Assembly: GCA_029262315.1 (NCBI GenBank)
Contig: JAJCZP010000297.1
Span: 1-35,236, forward strand
Direction: 5' to 3'
Length of the DNA stretch: 35,236 nucleotides
Source: Deltaproteobacteria bacterium
Lineage (GTDB): Bacteria; Desulfobacterota; Binatia; UTPRO1
Each line of letters starts with the position of its first letter. Position 1 is the first letter of the stretch. Positions 7,856 to 15,968 of this stretch are shown one piece after another. A program made the position numbers and the translations under genes. The notes under the pieces were generated by a model, which was not told the DNA's origin, made no database searches, and worked only from the letters and a program-made list of their open reading frames with translations.

Positions 7856-8902
7856 TTACTCTTCCTCGAGCGCGTGCCGGACGACACGATCCGTCAGCTC
7901 GGCGATGAAGGAGCCTCGATACCGGGGTGCGCCCTCGAGAAACACGGCGACGACGACCTGATGTCCGGAGTGATGTCGGACGATGCCGGCGTCTGCATGG
8001 ATGGGTCCCCATGTGCCGGTTTTCGAGTACACCTCGACGCCCGCGGTGCGCATGGCACCGCCCGCGATGCGGTGGCGGAGATATCCTTGCTTCCGTACAT
8101 CGCGTTGCATGCGACGCCGGACCTCCTCACAGCTGACGGGCGCGAGCGCCCGGTCGGTTGCTAGGAGCGCGAGCAGCCGTACGGAATCATCGGCAGTCAT
8201 CGCCTGACGGTTTCGGAGGTCACCGCTTCGCTTGGGGAGACACCCGGGTACGGTCGGGTCCTCGAGGAACTGCCGCTCCCGGGCCGAGATATCGCCGCCG
8301 TCGTAGGTCGGGTGCACGGTATGGAGGTCGGTGATGCCGAGATCAGCAAGCCAACGCTTCACCAGGTGGCGCTTGGTCCGAAAGGCTTCGTACTCTTCCT
8401 TGGAGAGCCGGGCTCCGGGCGTCGTGTCGGTGAGCTTTGCCACGACCCGTTGCGTGGCTTTGTTGCTACTGGAGTAGGTCATCGCCCGGAGGTGGCGATC
8501 CAGCTCGGGATCGATCTCGAGCATTCCCGCATCGCGCCACGCGAACGCCGCCATCAGGTAGACGAATTTGGGCACGCTGGCGGGATAAACGGGCGAGTCG
8601 CCTTTCCAGTGCGCGAGGCGGGCGGGTCCTTTCACAGGGATATCGATGACCGCGGTCCGAATCGTTTGCTGCCGCAGAGCCGCGTCGGTTTTGCGGAGGG
8701 CCTTGATGGTGTCATCGAAGAACGCCTGGAGTTTCGCGTCCTGTTCGACGGTGGCAAGCCAGGCGGTTGCCGCCTTTCCGCGCGCGCCGCCGATCGGCGG
8801 CCCGGTCTTTGGTTCGACCGCGCTCGCGAGTCCGGTGATCGCGCCGCTGATCGCGGTCAGCGCCACTACGAGCCCCACTCCCCTCCAAGCGCGTACACCC
8901 AC
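7856..8902 (-). CDS. SxxK serine hydrolase, beta-lactamase/PBP fold, exported
   Basis: About 348 residues from GTG 8902, chosen because it gives an Arg-containing n-region followed by the hydrophobic stretch GLVVALTAISGAITGLASA, a signal peptide or anchor. Other in-frame GTGs lie close by, so the start is uncertain. The three class A beta-lactamase/PBP motifs are in order: S109-V-P-K112 (SxxK), S145-S146-N147 (SxN, in YSSSNKAT) and K294-T-G (SKTGTWG). I find no clear ExxLN omega-loop motif, so it is more likely a DD-peptidase-like or other acyl-serine enzyme (Beta-lactamase2 group) than a true drug-hydrolysing beta-lactamase. It is encoded head-to-tail with one transpeptidase-like gene and divergently from the exported dikinase-like gene. 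Confidence 0.78.
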   Translation of the reverse strand: MGVRAWRGVGLVVALTAISGAITGLASAVEPKTGPPIGGARGKAATAWLATVEQDAKLQAFFDDTIKALRKTDAALRQQTIRTAVIDIPVKGPARLAHWKGDSPVYPASVPKFVYLMAAFAWRDAGMLEIDPELDRHLRAMTYSSSNKATQRVVAKLTDTTPGARLSKEEYEAFRTKRHLVKRWLADLGITDLHTVHPTYDGGDISARERQFLEDPTVPGCLPKRSGDLRNRQAMTADDSVRLLALLATDRALAPVSCEEVRRRMQRDVRKQGYLRHRIAGGAMRTAGVEVYSKTGTWGPIHADAGIVRHHSGHQVVVAVFLEGAPRYRGSFIAELTDRVVRHALEEE

Positions 8903-8975
8903 GGGCGGCAGAATAGGCTGCCCACATGCGAACGGCCACCCCCCCCAGGCCGGATGGGGAGCCGCGGCCTCCGCC

Positions 8976-8991
8976 CTCCGTTCAGACGGAG
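8976..8991. promoter_or_regulatory. Inverted repeat in the divergent intergenic region
   Basis: Within the 187-base gap 8903-9089 between two divergent genes lies CTCCGT-TCAG-ACGGAG, a perfect six-base inverted repeat with a four-base loop, flanked by CCG and CGG. It is the only clear symmetrical element in the gap and could be an operator shared by both genes or an RNA hairpin in the leader of the plus-strand gene. I could not identify confident -35 and -10 boxes. An eight-C run at 8939-8946 is also in the gap. Confidence 0.3.
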
Positions 8992-9089
8992 CGGTTTCCC
9001 TTCGCGGAGCGCCATGCCAAGATCCGCGGCCGGGTCTCTCATTGATGTCGCGCGGAGCGGTTCGGCCCGCGCGGGAAGGAGTCGAGACG

Positions 9090-12000
9090 GTGGATCGACG
9101 ACGAAGAATCCTTTGGATGGTTGGCGCGCTTCTCGTTGCCTCGGTGGGTAGTGCTGAGGCGGCGGCCACCGGTGGGCTGGGGCTCACGGCCGCGCAGACC
9201 AAGAAGCTCGACCAGGGCTGGAAGCTCACGCTCAGTAAGAAGAAGGGCCCGTACACGAAGAACTATTGCGTGTGCAAGAACGGTGAGAAGAAGCCGGTCA
9301 TGCTTCCCGACGGGCGGATCGTGAGCCCGTGCAGCGGCAATCCAGAGTTCTGTTCCGCGTTTCGCGAGCCGTGGGCCAAGGCGATCGCGGACGAGCGGAT
9401 GTACATTGCCAACCTGTTCTCCCGCGACCTTTGGCAGTGGGACGACTTCCCCGATCATCATGATCTCGTGCGTGGGTACATCCTCGAGAAGTTTTTCGTC
9501 GAGACCCATCCGAAGCACAAGCTGGCGGAGATGCGAGCCTACGGTGGCCTGGCCGGCGCCGAATACGAGGCTCGCGACGCACCCCTTTTCTTCGAGCGCT
9601 ATCTCGGCCTCGATGGCTTCTCGGAGTCGCGCCACTATCTCCTGGCCTACGATCTGCAGCGCCGCTTCTATGTGCGCGCCGGCCTGGGCGACATCGTCAA
9701 GGTCCGGAACCTGGCGTCCGCGATCCATCGCGAGCGCGAGAGCTTCAAGCCGCTCCGCGACGCCGTCCACAATCAGATCTCGGCGGCGTTGGTGCCTCGC
9801 ATCGAGGCCTATCGTGCCGGTGTTCCTGCCGGGGGGACGCGCGATCGGATCGACGAGTTGGTGCGTGAGATCGAAGCGCTCACCAAACTCGACGAATCAG
9901 CGATGAAGACGCAACTTTCAGAGATCGAGGACCCCGGGCTTCGCGACCAGATCACGTCGCGGCTGCCGGCCGCTGGGGCGAGTGATCTCGATGCGGTGCA
10001 AGCGCTGGCCGGCGTCATGGTTGGCGCGCGCCAGGCCGTTGAAGCCAAGATAGTGACGGTTGCGGATCGACGACGCGCCATCGATCTCGCCATCATGGCG
10101 TCGACGATTCTGCAGCAACGCAGTTCCACAGTCGTCGACTCCTCGAGCGCGACCGCTCGGGATCTCGTCGGCCTGCTGGCCGCCCTGGTGGATGCTGCCT
10201 ACGGAACCGGACTCCTGAGCGAACGTGAGCGCGCGGCGCTGGGCGACAATCTGAAGGAGCTGCACACATCATCTCGCCTGGCGCGGCATGAGCTCGAGCG
10301 CGCGATGGCGCGCGCGGCGCGTGCCATCGAGTGGGCGCAGGCGACGACCCTCTATGCCTTCGAGGAAGTGCGCGCACCGTGGAGCTATCTGCTGCCGGAT
10401 ACGGCGCTGATACCCGATGACGTGCTGCGCGGCTCGCCGTTGCTCGTCTATGGGCGTGCCCTCGGGCGGCTGCAGGACTGGGCCGTGGGTGGTGATCCGA
10501 TTCGCCACGATATCTTTGGTGCGTCACTCGACCAGGGCGTGCGTGCGCTCAACCCCGGTCTCGCATTCGGACCACTCAAGGTGGCACCCGTTGGCGGCGA
10601 TTATTCGCGCGATCATGTGGTGGCGCTTCCTGAGACTCCCGCCGACCTCGAGCCAGCCGCGGGTATCTTGACCCGCGGCGAAGGTAATGTGGTGTCGCAC
10701 GTGCAGCTCCTCGCACGTGCCCTCGGCATTCCCAACGTCGTGCTGTCGGCGAATGTCTACGAGAAGTTCGCGGCGCATGATGGAGGCGACGTCTTTTTCA
10801 TTTCGACTCCGGGTGGCCGCGTCGTCGTGAAAGACGCCGCGAGTATGACCGCTGACGACCAGGCGGTCATTGCCGAGTACACACGCAACGAAGAACGCGG
10901 TGCGGAGGGATCGCTCGAGGGCGGCGGTGCCAAGCTGCACATAGACAAAGAGCGACTGGATCTGACCGACACGCTTGCGATCGATCTTGCGAGCATGCGG
11001 CGGAAGCACTCGGGTATCCGTTGTGGTCCCAAGGCCGCCTTTCTCGGCGAGCTCAAGCATCTGTTTCCGGACAAGGTGGCACGTGGCGTCGTGGTTCCCT
11101 TTGGTGCCTACCATGCGCACTACAATGCAGCGCAGGTTGCCGTGCCGAGCGAGCTCCGGAGCGCGAGCATCGCGACGGTGGGCGAACCGCTCCCGACATT
11201 CGTCGAGCGGACATACGCCGAGTTTTTCGGGAAGATGATCCCGTCCGGGGCTGACGAGCGGACCCTGGCGACATGGATCCGTCCCCGGCTGTCCGTGATC
11301 CGGCATTCGCTCGAGCAGAAGCCCCTCGCCGATGATCTCCGGGCTTCGATTCAAAGCGGGTTGGCGCGCCACGGTCTTTTGAACGCATCCGACCCGACGC
11401 AGACGGTCGGCGTGTTCATCCGGAGCGATACGAACGTCGAGGATCTGGACAACTTCAATGGCGCCGGGCTCAACCTCACGCTCTTCAATCGCCGCTCGCT
11501 TGCAGATGTGTACGCGGGATTGAAGGAAGTGTGGGCATCTCCGTTCACCTATCGCTCGTTCTCCTGGCGGCAGACGCTCATCGACGAGCCGCTCTGGGTG
11601 CTACCGTCGGTGATCATTCTCGAGAGCGTGGCCACCGAGAAGTCCGGTGTGCTCGTTACGGCCGACGTCGACGGACACGACGAGAAGGGCATGCTGATCG
11701 CGACGTCGGAGGGAGTTGGTGGGGCGGTCGACGGCACGCCTGCCGAGACGATCGTCTGGTCGAAGGGTGACGTCGAGCTGGTGACGATGTTCAAGTCGCC
11801 CTACCGGCGCCTGCTCCAGGCGGGTGGAGGGACGGAGGTCGTGCCGTCGACCCGCAGCGAGTTCGTGCTCGACGACGCGGACGTCCGCGAGCTTACCTCG
11901 ACGGCCGATACAGTCCGCGCCAGGCTCGTCCCGTCGCGGGGCCCGCAGGGGAAGGCACGCCCGTGGGACATCGAGTTTGGATTCTCGAAGGGCAAGCTCT

Positions 12001-12125
12001 GGCTCTTCCAGGTCCGCCCGTTCGTCGGGAACGATTCATTGCAGAATGTCGCGGCGCTCAATGCATTCGAGGCGCCGCGCGCCGGCGCCGACGACGCGCT
12101 ACGTCTCGACGAGACGATACCGTAG
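9090..12125 (+). CDS. Exported dikinase-like protein: phosphohistidine swivel domain plus PPDK-type ATP-grasp
   Basis: A 1011-residue protein from GTG 9090, which has AAGGAG at 9076-9081 eight bases upstream. Residues 1-24 form a signal peptide with an RRRRIL n-region (a possible Tat motif) and cleavage after AEA. Then come a four-Cys segment (C60, C62, C81, C88), a long helical region (about 90-450), and a PEP-utiliser mobile domain with AGILTRGEGNVVSHVQLLAR (catalytic-type His537). After that is a PPDK_N-like ATP-grasp domain with PKAAFLGEL (K648), IRSDTNVED (R778), DIEFG (960-964) and FQVRP (Q974). The swivel-before-ATP-grasp order is that of glucan and phosphoglucan water dikinases, opposite to PEP synthase. 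No PEP TIM barrel follows. The ATP-binding residues look intact, so it is probably active. The acceptor is unknown, and an exported ATP-dependent enzyme is odd. Confidence 0.82.
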   Translation: MDRRRRILWMVGALLVASVGSAEAAATGGLGLTAAQTKKLDQGWKLTLSKKKGPYTKNYCVCKNGEKKPVMLPDGRIVSPCSGNPEFCSAFREPWAKAIADERMYIANLFSRDLWQWDDFPDHHDLVRGYILEKFFVETHPKHKLAEMRAYGGLAGAEYEARDAPLFFERYLGLDGFSESRHYLLAYDLQRRFYVRAGLGDIVKVRNLASAIHRERESFKPLRDAVHNQISAALVPRIEAYRAGVPAGGTRDRIDELVREIEALTKLDESAMKTQLSEIEDPGLRDQITSRLPAAGASDLDAVQALAGVMVGARQAVEAKIVTVADRRRAIDLAIMASTILQQRSSTVVDSSSATARDLVGLLAALVDAAYGTGLLSERERAALGDNLKELHTSSRLARHELERAMARAARAIEWAQATTLYAFEEVRAPWSYLLPDTALIPDDVLRGSPLLVYGRALGRLQDWAVGGDPIRHDIFGASLDQGVRALNPGLAFGPLKVAPVGGDYSRDHVVALPETPADLEPAAGILTRGEGNVVSHVQLLARALGIPNVVLSANVYEKFAAHDGGDVFFISTPGGRVVVKDAASMTADDQAVIAEYTRNEERGAEGSLEGGGAKLHIDKERLDLTDTLAIDLASMRRKHSGIRCGPKAAFLGELKHLFPDKVARGVVVPFGAYHAHYNAAQVAVPSELRSASIATVGEPLPTFVERTYAEFFGKMIPSGADERTLATWIRPRLSVIRHSLEQKPLADDLRASIQSGLARHGLLNASDPTQTVGVFIRSDTNVEDLDNFNGAGLNLTLFNRRSLADVYAGLKEVWASPFTYRSFSWRQTLIDEPLWVLPSVIILESVATEKSGVLVTADVDGHDEKGMLIATSEGVGGAVDGTPAETIVWSKGDVELVTMFKSPYRRLLQAGGGTEVVPSTRSEFVLDDADVRELTSTADTVRARLVPSRGPQGKARPWDIEFGFSKGKLWLFQVRPFVGNDSLQNVAALNAFEAPRAGADDALRLDETIP

Positions 12126-12171
12126 GGCCAGGATGGGATGTCGTCAGCCAGTACCGTTGCGAGGGGCGTTC

Positions 12172-13932
12172 ATGCACATGGTTTCTTCGTTTACTGCTGA
12201 GTCCGCTCGTCGCACGATGCGCTCGAGGCTCGGGCTCGCCGCACTCGTCGTGTGTACGGGTATCGTTCAAACAGCGAGCGTCGCGCGTGCCGTCGACATG
12301 CTCGAAGAACCACCGAACTACGGCTCGTTCTACGATCGGTACGAGCCGAGCTTCTACACCGGCTTCGCGCCTCGCGGCGTGGATCCTCGGCGGTTGCACC
12401 TGCACATCGGCCGCGGCAACCAGGTGCGTGCGACGGTCGTCCTCTCCGACGACGTACTGCGTGACTACGCGCGGGATCTTCAGGCACGCCAGCACACCTA
12501 TCGAACACTCGTCGATGAGGGTCGAATCGAGCTGACCCAGAACAGGGGGTTCGAGGCGTTCAATGCGCGTCTCGCGGAGATCGGGCTCGAGCGCCTGGTG
12601 CGAGAGGAGGGCGAGTTGGCTCCCGAGACGCTCCGCGCGCGCAACCTGGCGCTTCTCGAGCGCTTGAATCCCGGTCGTGTCTTTCGGATCGAGTTTTCCG
12701 AGGACGAGCTCATGCGTCGGTGGCTCGCCCGGCTGAAGCCCGCCGACACGGGCAGCATGGGCCGCGATCGTCGACTCGAGCTCGTGAACGCACTCCTTCC
12801 TACGCGACTCTGGCTCGCGGAACTCGACACCGGTACGGTGAAAGAACTGAAGGCGCTGGTCGGTCAAGGGATCGCTCTCACCGAGCGCGGGGCGCAGGCC
12901 GAAGACGTTGCTCTCGCCGACGATACTGCGGGCGTGCACCCCACGCTTCTCGCCGATGACGCTGCACCCACCACGGGCTCGACGGTCTCGGTGACCTTCC
13001 GAGCGGCCTACTTCGCCCTCCTCGAGCGGGTCAGCCACGATCTGTATCCGCGGCGCGACGGGCGGCTCGCATTCGTCGAGTTCACGGCGATCTATCCCAT
13101 CGGCTCGGTGAACGAGTATACGACCTACCGTGGTAGTCGGATTCCCCTGTATCCGACGCCGGGTCGCCGCGCGCTCACGACGCATCAGCGGACGAAGACG
13201 GTCGATCACATTCCCACGGTCGCTGTGTACAGCTACTCGCCGTGGATTCCGTACATGCATGTCGGCACCAAGCTCCACAACTCGTTTCATACCTTGTGGT
13301 GGCGCATGCAGCCTAAACAGACACGGTTCCTACCCGAGAGTTGGAAGAATGCCCCGCAGGCCTCCCGCGACGGCAAGTCCTACCAGTACCTCTGGCTGAT
13401 TTCGCGCGGGCCAATGTCGCATGGCTGTACGCATCTCACGACCGGTCACATCGCGGAGCTCCGCCAGCTCTTCCCGTCCGAGACCGAGAAGCTCTACGAC
13501 ATCGATACTTTCCTCAACAAGTCGTACCTCTACGACGTCTTCGACATCGATGGGGACTTTACGCCCGAAGTCATGGGCGTGCGCTACTTCATCGCGTATT
13601 CGTTGAAGAACAAGAAGCCGGACGTCCTACGTGTGCGGAACGAGCGCCGTGCCTACTACGAGTGGCTATATGGAGGGGAGCTGCGCCTCGACGAGGAAGG
13701 CCGGGGGAGCTTCGGCGAGATGCGTGACGGCCGCTTCGTCGAGCGAACCGCGAAAGACGGCGCGACCTACGAGGGCTTGGCGCTCTACGAGGCGGCGTAC
13801 GAGCCGGAGAAGTTTCAGATGTACAAGCTGGTCGACATTCCCTTCGCGCGGGCGCTGCGGAAGGTCGGTCTCCATCATCCCTTCAAGGGCGTCCCGCCCC
13901 CGCTAACGAGTGCCGCTGGAGGCAAGATATGA
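12172..13932 (+). CDS. Exported L,D-transpeptidase-like (YkuD) protein, paralogue 2
   Basis: A 586-residue protein from ATG 12172, with GAGGGG at 12161-12166 five bases upstream. The hydrophobic stretch LGLAALVVCTGIVQTASVARA is a signal peptide. The rest aligns from end to end with the protein encoded at 6103-7734: shared anchors are FYTGF near residue 61, RGNQ near 81, VEFTAIY near 302, LHNSFH (H369), SRGPMSHGCTHLTTGH (H417, C419), YDVFDIDGDFTPEVMGVRY and the C-terminal LYEAAYEPE. The Arg usually following SHGCx is His421 here, and the next Asn is Thr, so activity or specificity may differ from paralogue 1. DIDGDFTPE (458-466) resembles a Ca-binding loop. It lies 46 bases after the dikinase-like gene, probably in the same operon, and overlaps the RidA start. 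Confidence 0.8.
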   Translation: MHMVSSFTAESARRTMRSRLGLAALVVCTGIVQTASVARAVDMLEEPPNYGSFYDRYEPSFYTGFAPRGVDPRRLHLHIGRGNQVRATVVLSDDVLRDYARDLQARQHTYRTLVDEGRIELTQNRGFEAFNARLAEIGLERLVREEGELAPETLRARNLALLERLNPGRVFRIEFSEDELMRRWLARLKPADTGSMGRDRRLELVNALLPTRLWLAELDTGTVKELKALVGQGIALTERGAQAEDVALADDTAGVHPTLLADDAAPTTGSTVSVTFRAAYFALLERVSHDLYPRRDGRLAFVEFTAIYPIGSVNEYTTYRGSRIPLYPTPGRRALTTHQRTKTVDHIPTVAVYSYSPWIPYMHVGTKLHNSFHTLWWRMQPKQTRFLPESWKNAPQASRDGKSYQYLWLISRGPMSHGCTHLTTGHIAELRQLFPSETEKLYDIDTFLNKSYLYDVFDIDGDFTPEVMGVRYFIAYSLKNKKPDVLRVRNERRAYYEWLYGGELRLDEEGRGSFGEMRDGRFVERTAKDGATYEGLALYEAAYEPEKFQMYKLVDIPFARALRKVGLHHPFKGVPPPLTSAAGGKI

Positions 13933-14324
13933 TTCGCACCGCCGTCAATCCGTGCAGCTGGTCGTTGGGTTTTGGTTTCAATCAGGGCGAGCTAGTGAAG
14001 CAGCCGGAGCAGATCTTGTTCTGCGCCGGTCAGACTGCGATCGATGCCGACGGGCAGGTGCAGCACGAGGGCGACATCCGTGCGCAGATCGCGATGGCGG
14101 TCGACAACCTGAACGCCGTCTTGCGTGATGCCGGAATGACGTTGGCTAACGTCGCCCGGTTGACGGTCTACACCACGGATGTCGATGCGATGCTTGCCAA
14201 CTTCGATGCGCTGGTCGGGCCGCTCGATCAGGCCGGCGTCAAACCGGCGCAGACGCTTCTGGGCGTTGCTCGTTTGGGGATGCCCGAGTTGCTCGTCGAG
14301 ATCGAGGCAACGGCAGTCGCCTGA
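13929..14324 (+). CDS. RidA family (YjgF/YER057c/UK114) protein
   Basis: A 131-residue protein with the RidA fold signatures: an early KQPEQILFCAGQTAID strand, the LRDAGMTLANVARLTVYTTD segment and the C-terminal PELLVEIEATAVA stretch. RidA proteins hydrolyse reactive enamine/imine intermediates; this one is a divergent subfamily member rather than clear archetypal RidA, because the catalytic Arg motif (R in the P-x-R-x-x-V type stretch) is not obvious. The ATG at 13929 overlaps the stop codon of the transpeptidase-like gene (ATGA), implying translational coupling to that operon. Why an imine deaminase-type protein should be coupled to a wall enzyme is unclear. Confidence 0.82.
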   Translation: MIRTAVNPCSWSLGFGFNQGELVKQPEQILFCAGQTAIDADGQVQHEGDIRAQIAMAVDNLNAVLRDAGMTLANVARLTVYTTDVDAMLANFDALVGPLDQAGVKPAQTLLGVARLGMPELLVEIEATAVA

Positions 14325-14377
14325 TCGTTGTTGCAGCCGTCGCGTTTCGCGCGCTGCCCACACAAATGGAGGACAGC

Positions 14378-14863
14378 ATGTCCGAGTACACCGCAAGCGA
14401 GATCACGGAAGTCCACGCCCGCTACTTGGCGGTCCGGAAGCGAATCGAGCAGCGTGAACTCGGCTGGGATGCCCTCGCCCAGTTTTTCACGGACGATGCT
14501 AGCTTCGTCGATCCGGCATGGGGGCGTGTCGACGGAATCGCAAACATCAAAACGTTCCTTGTCGAGAGCATGGTCGGCCTCGAGGATTGGAGCTTCCCGC
14601 ACGAGTGGGAGGCCGTCGAGGGTAATCATCTCGTCACGGGATGGTTGAATCGCCTGCCGGGCCAACGCGCCGACGGAACATTCTACCAGGCCCCAGGGCT
14701 CTCGCGGCTGGTCTACGCCGGCAACGGCAAGTTCAACTTCGAGCAGGACATCTTGAACATGACGCACGTTCTCGAGTTGATCACCGAAAGCGGCTGGGCG
14801 CCCGATGGGCCGTTCAATCTGCCGCCGACGAATCCCGTTCGACTCTGCGCCTGGCAGCCCTAG
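14378..14863 (+). CDS. NTF2/SnoaL-like domain protein
   Basis: About 161 residues from ATG 14378, chosen over ATG 14366 because GGAGG at 14368-14372 sits five bases upstream and is swallowed by the earlier start. The order of elements is that of the SnoaL-like/NTF2 cone fold: an N-terminal helix (VHARYLAVRKRIE), FFTDDASFVDPAWGRVDGIANIKTFL, and then a curved sheet with WEAVEGNHLVTGWLNRLPG and KFNFEQDILNM. These proteins bind small hydrophobic ligands as isomerases, cyclases, dehydratases or epoxide hydrolases. No signal peptide is present. Its stop codon overlaps that of the convergent dehalogenase gene in a CTAG. The precise reaction is unknown. Confidence 0.75.
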   Translation: MSEYTASEITEVHARYLAVRKRIEQRELGWDALAQFFTDDASFVDPAWGRVDGIANIKTFLVESMVGLEDWSFPHEWEAVEGNHLVTGWLNRLPGQRADGTFYQAPGLSRLVYAGNGKFNFEQDILNMTHVLELITESGWAPDGPFNLPPTNPVRLCAWQP

Positions 14864-15822
14864 CGTGCGCGGCGCATCGCATCGATGATGCGGACGAGTT
14901 CGGGAGCCTTCTCCTCCTGAACGAAGTGGTTGGCGTCCGCGAAGGTGTGGTGTGTTTGCCCCTGCGCGCCCGGCACGAACTTCTGGAACACGGTATCGAA
15001 CCAGCCAAGGACCGGGTCTTTCTTTCCGTACGCCGTGACGAACGGTTTTCTCCACTGGTCGAGGACCGCCCACGCTGCGGTGAAGAGTTCGACGCCCTCG
15101 GCGCCGAGCCGCTCCGGATCGATCAGCGAGGGAAAGGCGAGCGCGCCCGCTTGGTAGGTCGCATCGGGGAAGGGTGCGTCGTAGGCGGCGCGCTCGCCAG
15201 CGGAGAGTAGGACTCCGGTGGAGGGCTGAACGCTGGCGAGACCTTCCGCCATGAGGGCACCGACGTCCATGCGGTCGGCCGCAGCGGCGAACTTCTGCCA
15301 CCGCCCGAAGGCTTCGGGGTCTGGAGAGTTCTGCTGCGCCTCGAGCAAACGTTCGATCCGCATGGGATCAGGAAGTGCCCCGTTGGCGAGTACGGCACCT
15401 GCGAAGCGGTCTTCGGCCTGTGTCACTACAGTAAGCCCGATCAGGCTTCCCCAGTCCTGGCCGAAGAAGATCGCGCCGCGTAGATCGACGGCGTCCATCC
15501 ATGATCGCATCCACGCAACGTGGCGCGCGAAGCTGTAGTCCGATTTCCGTGTTGGCTTGTCGCTTTTGCCAAAGCCGATCAGATCGGGCGCGAGCACGCG
15601 ATGGCCGGCGTCGATGAGCCCGGGGATCATCTTCCGATACAAGTACGACCATGTCGGCTCGCCGTGCATGAGCACGACGGGTGGGGCCGTTGACGGGCCC
15701 TCATCGAGATAGTGGAGGCGGAGTTTTCCGCCTTCGAGATCGGGAATGTCCAGGTAGTGCGGAGCGAAAGGGTAGGCGGGAAGATCGGCGAAGCGTGCGT
15801 CCGGTGTGCGTACGATATCCAT
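14860..15822 (-). CDS. Haloalkane dehalogenase, HLD-I type
   Basis: A 320-residue cytoplasmic alpha/beta-hydrolase that hydrolyses carbon-halogen bonds of haloalkanes to alcohol and halide. The nucleophile is D123 in GQDWGSLIGL, with the halide-binding W124 next to it. The HGEPTWSYLYR motif (H53, E55) is that of subfamily I enzymes such as DhlA and DhmA, where subfamily II has HGNP. The likely acid is D269 (KKDPVLG) and the base H299 (ANHFVQE), giving the Asp-Asp-His triad of HLD-I. The ATG at 15822 has a GAGGAG-type site upstream. Its neighbours (epoxide hydrolase-like, HCCA-isomerase-like, SnoaL-like) suggest small-molecule catabolism or detoxification. The natural substrate cannot be read from the sequence. 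Confidence 0.88.
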   Translation of the reverse strand: MDIVRTPDARFADLPAYPFAPHYLDIPDLEGGKLRLHYLDEGPSTAPPVVLMHGEPTWSYLYRKMIPGLIDAGHRVLAPDLIGFGKSDKPTRKSDYSFARHVAWMRSWMDAVDLRGAIFFGQDWGSLIGLTVVTQAEDRFAGAVLANGALPDPMRIERLLEAQQNSPDPEAFGRWQKFAAAADRMDVGALMAEGLASVQPSTGVLLSAGERAAYDAPFPDATYQAGALAFPSLIDPERLGAEGVELFTAAWAVLDQWRKPFVTAYGKKDPVLGWFDTVFQKFVPGAQGQTHHTFADANHFVQEEKAPELVRIIDAMRRAR

Positions 15823-15968
15823 GGGGTAGTACTCCTCGCGGGCTTTGAGCTAGCGCGGTCGGTACCTACAGCGCGATACAATCTGCTGCAACGCGGCAGG
15901 TGAGAAGGCCTGCGGCCGCGTGGTGCGAGCGGTTGCAAGAGCATCGTTCCCTCGGCAGCCTGGGGTCC

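Noticed and set aside
7856-8902. Annotation as a class A beta-lactamase conferring drug resistance
   Set aside because: SxxK, SxN and KTG are present, but no ExxLN omega-loop is seen, and the context is peptidoglycan-type enzymes. The fold call stands, but the resistance claim does not.
8939-8946. Eight-C tract as a phase-variation switch
   Set aside because: It lies between genes with the starts I chose, so slippage would not shift a coding frame. It would matter only if the serine hydrolase starts further upstream.
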